In this document: one piece after another, positions 25,131 through 34,637 of the stretch | Position numbering within the stretch: position 1 is the first letter of the stretch | Layout of the letters: each line of letters starts with the position of its first letter | DNA from: Cenococcum geophilum 1.58 | Taxonomy: Eukaryota; Ascomycota; Dothideomycetes; Gloniales; Gloniaceae | NCBI GenBank assembly: GCA_001692895.1 | Contig: KV748193.1 | Location: forward strand, 2,108,001-2,172,000 | Direction of reading: 5' to 3' | Length of the DNA: 64,000 nucleotides | The notes under the pieces: generated by a model | What the model saw: the letters and a program-made list of their open reading frames with translations, nothing else | Told to the model about the DNA's origin: nothing | Database searches by the model: none | Translations under genes and position numbers: made by a program

Positions 25131-26516
25131 TTAGATACTTGAATGGACGAAGAAGCGGGCAACGGATCGTAGGAGATGCGTCACCCTTCGCACTCTGGCT
25201 CTCCTCCACGCTGAACGCGATGCAACCGCCTGAAAGCCACCGTCGGCATCTCCGGTGATACTCTCTTGAGTTCGCTTGAGAACATTCACAGGCATTCGTA
25301 CATCCCATGCAGCAATAGTTACGGTGTCGATGAAGTCGACAACTTTGGCAACTCGTGTTACCAAAGGGCTGGAAGAATTCGTGTGATCTGCGTTAGAAAC
25401 TGCAGTGGGTTCTATTATCGTCTTGACGGTTGTAACACTCATGATAGCGTAGGCTGATGCGGGCATAGCTAGCAAAGCGTTGAGCAAGGGTCGTAACCCT
25501 CATCTTGAGTCTCTGTACGCCCCTCAAAGCTACACCGCTGTCGGCGAAGACAGTGTAATAGCCATCGCTGGTGCAATGCAACTTCAATGCACAAGTGGGT
25601 GGGAGAACAACACTAGGGCCGTTCTCAGCGATCGCAGCCCACGTCGATTTCCGGAACCACTGACATATCCAAGCCATAGGTACAGCTGTCCACTGCTTGC
25701 CACCAGCAGTATACGCAACCTTGTCTGAGAGCCATACCTTCCCCATCAAGAACGAAATCCGCGCCGACGTTCGATCGAAAGGGTTAATGATGCCTCCGAG
25801 AGCAAAATCTTCCCACGACCACCCCCACTCCGCTTGTGGGTTAGTGAGGCGATGGTACGGCTCTTTGAGGTCACCTCGACACATTATGCCAAAGGCATGG
25901 GTCAACTCATGCATAATTGTGGTTGCGAGCATGAAGTCGAAACGTAAAATATCGCAAATATTGCTGGTAGCATACTCGGTATCCACAAATTAGCGGTATT
26001 TGCCGCGTATCTGGATCATAGTTGGATGAACTGATGTATAAATCGTATGTGGGTGTGGATTTCTGAACGCCTTATTAACGTCCTTTTGTGTCAGTGAGAA
26101 GCAATCCAAACTATCGACGAACTTGAACCGCACACAATATTTCATATACTTGAGCGCCTGCCGGACTTCGCTGATATACTGCTGTTTTCGCTGGGGACAT
26201 CGGGCAGGAAAGTCTTCCCGGACACTGAGTCTATTAGTGATTTTCCAAAAGCTGGGCGTACGAACCATTCGAGCATTGCGTCTGATTTTAGGAACATTGA
26301 GACTAAGCGAAGTGCGGGTCGGAGTTTGCAGTATGTCGATGGATCGAGATCTTCAAAACTGGACTGGCGGAAGATATGGATGGCATTGTCTAGATCAGAT
26401 AGGGTGATGGAGGGGTCATTGAGAAGAAGATAGCGATCATTGGTATTCGCGGCTGTTACAAGCCTGAGTGGTGCTTGCGCGTGAACATCAAGGTCATGGC
26501 GAGCCTGATTCGGCAT
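25131..26516 (-). pseudogene. Decayed HExxH metalloprotease-like gene
   Basis: Read from an ATG at 26516 (MPNQARHDLDV). The first frame runs to about 26200, then the sense shifts to the frame PQRKQQYISEVRQALKYM, so an indel lies near 26200. That frame meets a TAA at 25992-25990 (probably CAA-to-TAA) and then continues without interruption through TTIMHELTHAFG, the zinc-binding HExxH helix, and AEWGWSWEDFALGG at about 25.8 kb. A second frame change near 25480 leads to a Thr/Val-rich tail. HELTHAF followed by a GWSWE..LGG block is seen in uncharacterised fungal HExxH proteins. If intact it would be a zinc hydrolase. As it stands it cannot make a full protein unless the stop is spliced out, which I cannot show. 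Confidence 0.6.
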
Positions 26517-27330
26517 GGTTGATGGGTGAGTCGGGTTGGCCGATGACAATTTTCGGAACTTTGCCGAGGGAGTATTATACACTTACTTAAGTTATAGGCT
26601 TACATTCACAAAGACGATCTCTACGAGGCACGTAACAAGAAAATAAAGACGTATAAAAACAATGCAATTGTTATTCTGGAGAGTGTATAAAAAGAGATAG
26701 GACTCGTTAACAAAGAAAACCAACTATCAAAGAATCGATAACAAAGAACAAGTTCGAAGCAGGGATCGTACTAGAAGCGTAGCATTTTTAATCGAAGGAG
26801 AGAAGCAATCAAATGTCTGGGTATGTGCTTGACTCGGCCGGACAATGAAGCTTCCCCCGAGTGATGGGCTACTGGTTATTGAGTGATTTCGAGAAGGAAA
26901 TTGGAAGATACCAGAAGAAGCTGACCGCCCTAACAAGGTTAGTTTTTCGACTGTTAATCGAAACTAAATTTGCCTTCGTGAGCTTGGAGTTCTAAGATGG
27001 TAGTATGCTACGTGGGGAGAGAGGACATGGTTGAGTAGCTCGCTCGAGAGCCTTCGTATTGATAGTATATTGTAACATATAGTTTTTCAGCCTTACACCA
27101 ATCGGAGACCCTGCATCCAGACTGCCTCCTCTAGCTAGAGCATTGGAAAGGCTGAGACAAGAAACCGTTCTGTGGATGGATGCGTGCTTCGGAAGGTTGT
27201 TAATAAGACAGGTGTCGGTGAGGCAAACAACTCTAAACACTCTAGGTAGAGGCCCATTCGTTAAAAAAGGATCCGAATGCTCTGAGAGACTTGTAAAATG
27301 TAATAGCTCATTAGGTGAATTCTAGCTCAA
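26517..27330. other. Intergenic, no supported gene
   Basis: Open frames of 60-82 codons on both strands overlap and carry no motif. The right end runs into the AT-rich block. Confidence 0.35.
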
Positions 27331-29530
27331 AAGAGAGCTTTACAAAAATCTCCTCAGCTAAGAATTTTGCCAAGGCGCTATTAGCTGAACCTGCAGGCAT
27401 AGATAGAAGTCGTAAGACACTTTTAGTAAGCGAGGGGTCCCTACCGAAATTTATATAAGGATCTATATAATACTACTGATTTTACTAAATATAAGTCAAT
27501 TAAGATAATAATAATAATAATTCATTGCTTAACGTCCGATTCGGATCCCTATTGGGCCCACGCGGACTACTCCTTTCAATTAAGATAATAAAGGCTTGGA
27601 TTTAGATATAAAAGTCTATCGCGATTAAATCTATAAAGTTTCAAAGCTTTAGTACTATATTACTAAGCCTTATAAGTTAATTACTATATAAATTTTAATA
27701 TTTTCTTATAATATATTTTTCTATTTATACTTAATAGCCTTAATAAAAACCTTTTTATTTTTATAATAGTGTTTTCTTATATATTATTTAATAATCCTCT
27801 CTATAGTTTTAATAATAAATAACAAGAATTATTATTTATTCTATTTATTGCCTAATTTCGTCCCTTTTCTAGGTCTATATAGGCTTCTCCCTTCTACTTA
27901 TAGGAAAAATCCCTAATAAGGGAAAAACCTAGGTGTAATCTTCTAGCTAGTCTTACGCGCTCCGCCTTTGCCTAGCCTATTTACCTTTATAATATATCTA
28001 CCTTTTATACTATACTTTTAAGGTATCTTAAAATGCCTAGGGGGTAGTAAAAGGATTTAGTAATTCACTTATATACCACCTTTAGCTTAGTAGGGATATT
28101 TAGTCCCTAAAGGGCTAGAAAGGAGTATACCTTCCTATATCCTTCTATTAGATCTTATACGCTATTATACTACTATATATAGACCCCTACTTATAAAAAG
28201 TATTTAGGTAATATTATATATACCTACCTTAGTAAATAGCTAGTCTTTTACTATATAGTAGTTGTAAAAGAGTATTATATAGCGTACTAACTATATAGGC
28301 TAGCTATATGTATAGTATAATATAATATAGTATAGTATTTAGGATATAGATGCTTACTAGCTATATATTTAGTCCTAAAACCTCTATTTATAGTAAAAGG
28401 ATAGTTATAGATTCTGCCTTTATCTGTCCTTTATATAGGGGGAGAGTTAGTATTAACTATAGAATACTCTATATAGTTGCTCTTTATACTTTTACCGCTT
28501 CATTCTAGCGTTATTTCCACTTAATATCTATCTATCTTGCGATATATGTAGTAGATCCCCACTTATACTAGTAGCCCCCTATCTTATATTGCCGTGGCGC
28601 TCTACTAGCATAGCGCTAGGTCTCCGCTTAGTATTATAATAACTTCTATATTTTCTATTCTCTCTCTACCACTTATAGGTAGAGGGCTTCTTAGCTTATA
28701 AGCTTAGGCGTAATACCCCTTTAAGGGGCCCTTGCTCCTTATATACGTTCTAGTATTTAGTATATCTCCTTCTTTACTAGGTAGCATTATACTATAAATG
28801 CTCTTTATATAGCGGTTGCTTCTATATATATATCTAGTAGTAGTATTACTACTTCGCGTTCTAATATAGTACGTAAGGCCCTTTTACAAGCCCTATAATT
28901 CTATATAGGTATTAGTTTTATAGCTTCCCTAGTAGCACTAGGAAGCTTTTCGCTAGTAGTTTACCGTTTAGTTCTATACCTCAGATCTAGGCGCCGTATA
29001 GCATTATTAGCCTTACTACTACTATATATAGTAGTCGTGTTCGTCTAAATAAGGGTCCCTAGGTTAAGGCTATAATTTATAATACCGCTATAAAAGCCGC
29101 TGCTCCTTTATAAGTCGCTTATGTAATATACACGTTCTAGTTTAGTTTAGCATCTACGTAGACCCTTAGGACCTTAAGGGTAGTTTCTTATTTGCCTCGC
29201 AGCCCTAGACGCTTACTATTAATACTAGGTCGTTATTTACCCACCTTTTCCTTATAAAGTAGATAAGCTAGTATTTATCTAGTGCAAATTTAACGCTGTG
29301 TCGTTTTGCCTATGCGATACACCTATCGTGTGCCTGGTTTAGTTTTAATAATTAAAAGATTAAATAAAATAGTTCTTATAGTAATAAATCGTATATTTTT
29401 ACTTAAAGAAAACTACTTTATTTCTCTTTAATTAGTTACTATAAGGAAAGTTGTTATTTTCTTTAAGTATATAGGTTTTACTAAGTATATTAGAGTTGAA
29501 AGCTTTATAAGGAGAGGGCTTAGTTAATTA
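27331..29530. mobile_element. RIP-degraded AT-rich repeat island, family not identified
   Basis: The composition is strongly TA-rich with almost no open frames, as in the 1-16 kb block. A 15-bp direct repeat (TCAATTAAGATAATA) occurs at about 27496 and 27578, and a short TAA run lies at 27508-27520. Fragmentary frames near 28.5-29.2 kb carry no motif that I can name. It is most likely an old transposon copy. Confidence 0.5.
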
Positions 29531-29531
29531 A

Positions 29532-29657
29532 TATGAGGTGACAAGCTCCGCACCACTCAGCCACAGCACAAACCTACAAAAGGTAAGCGAGTGACTGGCA
29601 AGATGCCAGGCACGGCTGTGCGGAACAATACATATAGGCGAGGTGACTTCGTCACCT
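29532..29657. repeat. Short insert ending in a perfect hairpin
   Basis: A GC-normal patch starts AGGTGACAAGCT and ends in AGGTGAC-TTC-GTCACCT (29641-29657), a perfect 7-bp stem with a 3-nt loop. Between them CCGCAC/CACAGC pairs with GCTGTGCGG. It looks like a small structured non-autonomous element. No clear target duplication was found. Confidence 0.4.
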
Positions 29658-29764
29658 GACAATTAAGTTGATTAAATCAATATTACAACGGTTGCAATTG
29701 GATTCAACTAGTGTAGTAGTTAGTAATTATCACCAGTCTTGGCAAGGTGTTGATGCTGGAGGGC

Positions 29765-30435
29765 CTATCTAGCGACGGCTAGATCGTTTTCTACCGTCGT
29801 TCCTTTCACTCCTGCCCTCAATATAGGCCTATCGCTAGTCTTGGCATGGTGTTGAGTCACCTTCCTGCCGTGTATGTCCTGTTCCTTCCTTCTGCGGGCG
29901 CTCAACTGCTCATCTACTATATTAATTATGCCTTCCTTGTCCCACGATCCTACCGCCATTGAAACTCCAATTATATCAGGTTGTAGTCGTGCGCGATTGG
30001 CGGTAAGGAGCAAGCCCGTGAGGCCAAATGTACGTTCGGGGTTTGACGATATTGGTGCGGATGACAGCGCGGGAGAGAATGATCCGGATCGGAATAGCAA
30101 TACTAACCAAGAGACCATTATCAGTGATCAAGTCCCCAATAATGAAGACACTTTGGCGGTCTCTGACGCCTATAGACAACTCTCCTTCGGGTTCTGACGT
30201 TGAATCGAATGGCGCTAGCAACGACGATAAAGTCTCGGATAGTCATACTGCTTATCAGCAAAAGGCAACTGCACGGTGGAAAGGTAGGGCGAATGCGACT
30301 TTCAGATAGGTTAGATATAGAGAATATACCAAAGTTCATGTGTATACCCCCCACCAAACAAGCTTAGATCCTTCCTCTTCAAGTTAGAATATCACGTGTG
30401 TTTGACTTGTTTACACCCAAAAAAACAACACCGCA
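29765..30435 (+). pseudogene. Truncated tail copy of the SF1 helicase element (copy A)
   Basis: The plus strand encodes the acidic tail of the helicase found on the other strand (GADDSAGENDPDRN), then the shared segment starting near 30096. One frame of it reads DNSPSGSDVESNGASNDDK and continues to a stop at 30307-30309. The 3' flank as far as ACACCCAAA at about 30415-30425 is shared with copy B at 30895-31216 in opposite orientation. The helicase motor is absent, so this is only a 3' fragment. Confidence 0.6.
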
Positions 30436-30441
30436 CGCCTA

Positions 30442-30571
30442 TCCCTTGACCCGTTGGCGTGCGTCCAACGTTATCGATAAGGATCCAGCCAATAAGAAGC
30501 TCTTGTTAAACCTGATTCTCACGTGTGCCTGTCTGTGCGGCCTTGGCGTTGGACGCAGACGGGTCAAGGGA
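30442..30571. mobile_element. 130-bp MITE with TA target duplication inside the helicase-copy spacer
   Basis: Ends TCCCTTGACCCG...CGTCCAACG and CGTTGGACGCAGACGGGTCA form imperfect terminal inverted repeats of about 27 bp with one small gap. TA flanks both sides at 30440-30441 and 30572-30573. There is no coding capacity. The TA duplication points to mobilisation by a Tc1/mariner/pogo transposase. Confidence 0.7.
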
Positions 30572-30593
30572 TACCTAAATTAACACCTCGCAT

Positions 30594-30863
30594 TTGCCTT
30601 ACCTTCTTATCCAAGAGCCTGCAATTGCAGAGCGCCGTCACGGTCGCCCAGCTGGCTCTACGGCTGGCTCTACAAATCGCACTAATAACTCTACTCAGCG
30701 GGAGATTTCAGCATTCGAACGACCCGTAGGCGGGCGCGGGTGTGGGTGCAGAAACGGGCGCGGAAGTGGGCGTGCTCGTAAAGGCAATCTACAGACGTTA
30801 AATAGAGGCAGCACCCAATCTAGTTCTTATAGCGCCTCGCAGAGCACTCCGCAGTCCTGCTAG
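30594..30863 (+). pseudogene. Small basic GRP-motif ORF, possible MULE/Hop transposase tail
   Basis: An 89-codon open frame reads RRHGRPAGSTAGSTNRTNNS then TQREISAFE, followed by a Gly/Arg-rich segment and a Ser/Gln-rich end. The GRPxGSxN...TxRxxSxFE pattern resembles the tail that follows the zinc finger in fungal Mutator/Hop-type transposases, but this is pattern memory and no catalytic domain is present. The GRP core also resembles an AT-hook. It sits between the two convergent helicase tails and ends just before copy B. Confidence 0.3.
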
Positions 30864-30894
30864 TCATTAAGTATGGGCGCGTAGTGTTGTTTTC

Positions 30895-31216
30895 GCGATT
30901 TGGGTGTAAAACAAGTCAAACACACGTGATATTCTAACTTGAAGAGGAAGGATCTAAGCCTGTTTGGTGGGGGGTGTACGTATATGAACTTTGGTATATT
31001 CTCCACATACCGACTTATCTGAAGGTCGCATTCACCCTACCTTTCCACCGTGCAGTTGCCTTTTGCTGATAAGCAGTATGACTATCCCTAAAATTCCGAG
31101 ACTTTATCGTCGTTGCTAGCGCCATTCGATTCAACGTCAGAACCCGAAGGAGAGTTGTCTATAGGCATCAGAGACCGCCAAAGTGTCTTTAATATTGGGG
31201 ACTTGATCACTGATAA
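30895..31216 (-). repeat. Inverted-repeat arm (copy B) of the helicase tail/3' flank
   Basis: The reverse complement of this segment matches 30118-30430 over almost its whole length (shared GTGATCAAGTCC, ACAACTCTCCTTCGGG, CACGTGTGTTTGACTTG). This gives a large inverted repeat with a spacer of about 460 bp. A third, direct copy lies at 32331-32553. Confidence 0.8.
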
Positions 31217-31236
31217 CGACTCGCTGGTATGGCTCT

Positions 31237-32133
31237 CTAGTTGATGACGATTTCACCAACGTCCTCATCTTCAGAATCATCCGCACCAACGTCCTCATCT
31301 CCAGAGTCGTCCGCATCGGCGTCCTCCTCTTTAGAGTCATCCGCACCAACGTAGGCGCTAGTATCTGTGCGGTCATCGATGGTGTCGTAGTTGTTTAGTT
31401 TGCAATGCGTAACAATCTTCATAAGTGCGGAGGTACGGAGATTCTTATTGCCTTCGTACGCGCCCACTTTGCCGATGATGTACAAAGCGTCGCGCGCACG
31501 AGATAATGCGACGTTAAGGCGGTTAGGCTGAGTAAGAAACCCAGGGTATCTGTCAACGACGAGATCAGCAATAATAATAGAACGCTCTCCACCTTGAAAA
31601 CCATGGAATTTCTGTACCAAGAGCTCGGAGAGCTTCCATTGTGGGTAGCGGTGCTGCAAATGGTTGATCGCCTTTTTGTATAGGCTGTATTGAGCTTGAT
31701 ACGGGCAGAGGATTCCGATGGTCTTAGGATGAAATTTTGCGCGAATAAGGTCTTCAACCAGATGCATTGCAATTACCAAGTTAATCTCATTGTACTTAGA
31801 TGAACTATTACCAAGGCACTCGGCGTTACTGTTGACGGCACTGATGAAAACAATAGAGGAACGGATCCCAAAACGCTTGTGGTTGAAGCTATGCAGGGTG
31901 AGCCTGGTAGGACGAGCGTCGCAGGATTGATGAGCTTTGAGACGATTATGGTAGAAAATTGAACTGATTAGCGCATTGATTTCGCTATTAAAGCGATGCT
32001 GAGTCCCAAGGAGCACAGCATCGAGACCGCCCGTCTCTAAACGAGTGAAAAGAGCCTGGCCGATGACACTGTCAAAGCAATTCCCCTGGTCTCCCGCGAG
32101 GGTAACCGGCCGTAGTTGATTACTGTCGCCCAC
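31237..32133 (-). pseudogene. SF1 (Upf1/NAM7-like) DNA/RNA helicase, C-terminal half only
   Basis: A 298-codon open frame holds the second RecA domain of an SF1 helicase. Motif III is GDSNQLRP at residues 2-9, motif IV QHRF at 45-48, a motif IVa-like ILCPYQAQ at 141-148, motif V FHGFQGGE near 177-183 and motif VI NVALSRAR at 207-214. It then ends in an acidic tail made of 30-bp tandem units (ADDSGDEDVG). Upf1/DNA2/NAM7-type enzymes unwind nucleic acid with ATP, but the Walker A and DExx motifs are missing. The sequence upstream of 32134 is AT-rich foreign DNA, so the N-terminal half is gone. Surrounding copies of its tail suggest it belongs to a repeated, probably mobile, family. The surviving frame has no stop, so the truncation may be recent. 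Confidence 0.75.
31255..31360 (-). repeat. 30-bp tandem repeat coding the acidic helicase tail
   Basis: About three and a half copies of a 30-bp unit (core GTCCTCATC and GTCCGCA on the plus strand) encode ADDSxDEDVG-type decapeptides. The period is a multiple of three, so copy-number change keeps the frame. Confidence 0.75.
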
Positions 32134-32330
32134 TTTAGTAAAATTTATAGAAAACCTAAATAGATTATATAAGAAGACCTTATTAACTTTAATAAAATTA
32201 ATATACCCTCCTATAACACCTATTAATATTAAAATTATACTAAATTATAAAGAAAAGCCTACTCTATAAGTTATAAAATCTTCAGCTCCTTATACCCGCG
32301 CAATATTAAAAGAAAGTTATTACGGGATAA
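32134..32330. other. AT-rich insert that cuts off the helicase N-terminus
   Basis: About 195 bp of TA-rich sequence begins exactly where the helicase homology stops and ends where the third tail copy starts. It is either a degraded transposon fragment or the product of recombination between tail copies. Confidence 0.5.
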
Positions 32331-32553
32331 CAATACTAACCAAGAGACCATTATTAGTGATCAAGTCCAATAATAAAGACACTTTGGCGGTCTCTGATGC
32401 CTATAGACAACTCTCCTTCGGGTTCTGACGTTGAATCGAATGGCGCTAGCAACGATGATAAAGTCTCGGATAGTCATACTGCTTATCAGCAAAAGGCAAC
32501 TGCACGGTGGAAAGGTAGGGCGAATGCGACTTTCAGATAGGTCGGTATATAGA
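32331..32553 (+). repeat. Third copy (C) of the helicase tail segment
   Basis: It matches 30098-30320 in direct orientation from CAATACTAACCAAGAGACC to TTTCAGATAGG, with a 2-bp deletion and mostly C/T and G/A differences. Beyond GATAGGTCGG it resembles copy B rather than copy A for a few bases. Confidence 0.8.
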
Positions 32554-32689
32554 GCAGCATTGGTTTCATTTTCAATATTGGCCATATTTGTAATATTTGC
32601 AGATCTTCTTGGCACCCCTTTAAAAAAAATTAACTTTAATATCATACGGATAAATTATTAAATATTATGGCTTCTAAAGCAGACTTCCG

Positions 32690-33455
32690 TGTAGAGCCTT
32701 AAGTAGAGCTTTAATAGGGCTTTAAGTAGAGCCTCGTGCAGAGCTTTAAGCAGAGCTTTAATAGAGCTTTAAGCAGAGTTTTGATAGACCTTCAAGTAAA
32801 GCTTCGAGTAGAGCTTTAAGCAGAGCTTTAAGCAGAGCTTTAAGCAGAGCTTAGTTAGAGCTTTAAGTAGAGCTTTAATAGAGCTTCTCTATATAGACCT
32901 TATATTTAGGCTTGTTTTTGAAGGCCTTATAAAGGGCTTTGCAGAGCTTTAAGCAGAGATTTATATAGGCGTTTGTGTAGGCGTTTGTGTAGACATTTAT
33001 AGAGACGTTCGTATAGACAACTGTATGGGCAATTATATGGACGTTTAATTAATTAATCGTATAGGCGTTTGCACGGGCGTTTGCATAGGTAATTAATTAA
33101 TTATATAGGCGTTTATACGGGTAATCATGTAATATTTATAGAGCCGTTCATAGAGACGATTGTATGGCGACTAATTATATAAGCGTTCGTACAGCCGATT
33201 ATAGAACCTTCCTAGTATATTAGCGCTGCGTGTTAGTAGAGCTTTAGAGCTCCATATAGGGCTTCAAGTAGAGCTTCGAGCAGAGCTTCAAGTAGAGCTC
33301 TAAGTAGAGCTTTAAGTAGAGCTTCATGCAGAGCTTTTGCAGAGCTCTGGTAGAGCTCCGTGCAGAGCTTCGTGCACAGCTCCGCGCAGAGCTTACCCCT
33401 AAGCTCGTCCGCAAAGGTCCTCGCGAAGGTCCTCACAAAACTCTCTACCTCCACG
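32690..33455. repeat. 12-bp minisatellite (AGAGCTTTAAGC family)
   Basis: Two dense patches (about 32690-32990 and 33230-33400) are built of AGAGCTTTAAGC units and variants, with spacing close to 12 bp. Between them lie GTATAGGCGTTT-like units with a similar period. Because 12 is a multiple of three, the minus strand of the second patch stays open and reads (ALLEALLE)n, but this is a by-product of the repeat and not evidence of a gene. Confidence 0.8.
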
Positions 33456-34637
33456 CAGACGTAGAGCTTATAACTATATTAGGGCCCGTATAATAACGTA
33501 TAGGAGTGTATTGTTTTAACGGGGGATAATAAGCGCTGCTACGGCTTAACGATTTTTACCGATATTTCTTAAACGACTATAATTATATTACAAAACTGCC
33601 AATCTATGCTAATAATTTATATAATCTTTACTTTTAAAATAAGTCTATTTTACTATAATAATTTTATCCAAACTATTGCCGGTATTTAATATTGCCAATA
33701 TTTTATTGGCTGGAATTTCACTTATTAAAAACCACGCTGGGTGGCAGAAGTTGGCAGAAAGGAATGGAGCACCGCAGACGTCGCCCTGACATAAATGTAA
33801 ATAGTGCGGATATTAGCGCGACTGTTAACGCGGATATTAGTGCGAATGCTAGAAGTGGAAATGGAAAAGCTGCCAAAAACCAGCACATTAAATAGAGAGC
33901 ATAACTAAGAGAAAATTACTAGGTATCAAGTAAAAAAGGCAGTACATAGCTACTAGAACTAAATGTAGTTATAATATAACATGGGGTATGGAATTTAACT
34001 ATGATCCGTCCGGCTTTGCCAAAGTGTAGACGTTTCACGGATCGGTTATATTTTAATCCCTTAGCACCATGAAAAAAGTACGTGATCTTTATCAGGCCTT
34101 AGGGGCTCTTGAGGGTTTAAGCCTAGGGACTGAAGTAGGAATAACTATTTTAGCAATTTTATAAAGAAACTTTTGGTAGGAGTGTAAGGTATAGGGGGTG
34201 AGGACGTTGTTGTGATTTTGGTGGTAAACACACTAGCTAAGCGACCGGATGTTTTCATGCCTGCCTGTGACTTCGCGTCTGCTTTGTCTGTGCTCCGACG
34301 CGTTCTTTCAAGTACTTACTCCCTTCACGACACCTTTGGATATCAACCTTGGCCAATAGTGATTAATTGGTACACTGCAGGCTTCTCTAATGCCGCATGC
34401 CAACGTCTCATTCAACAAAATAATTGACCACGGTCTTGTCTGACCTATCTACCCCATCTTTTACGTCACTTTACCTTGACACGGTGACCGCATCGCCTTG
34501 CATCCTCCTGGCTCTCCACGTCACGGTTGCTCAACCAAAGCCCTTCAATTTTGCTTTCCAAGAGGTCATAGATTACTGCACCTGCGGTAGATTATCGCAT
34601 GCCTTTTTAGGACAGCGACTTGCCCACCAACCCGGTC
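33456..34637. other. AT-rich flank and presumed promoter region of the GTPase gene
   Basis: 33.5-34.2 kb is AT-rich with transposon-like scraps. One is a GGTATT-TAATATTGCCAATATT segment near 33680 that resembles the ends of the insert at 58.8-59.3 kb. From 34.2 kb the composition is normal. Short open frames show no motif. The last few hundred bases should hold the GTPase promoter, but I recognise no specific element. Confidence 0.4.

Noticed and set aside
33233..33454. Minus-strand ORF of repeated LLEAL units
   Set aside because: It is open only because the 12-bp minisatellite has a period divisible by three. No flanking coding signal.
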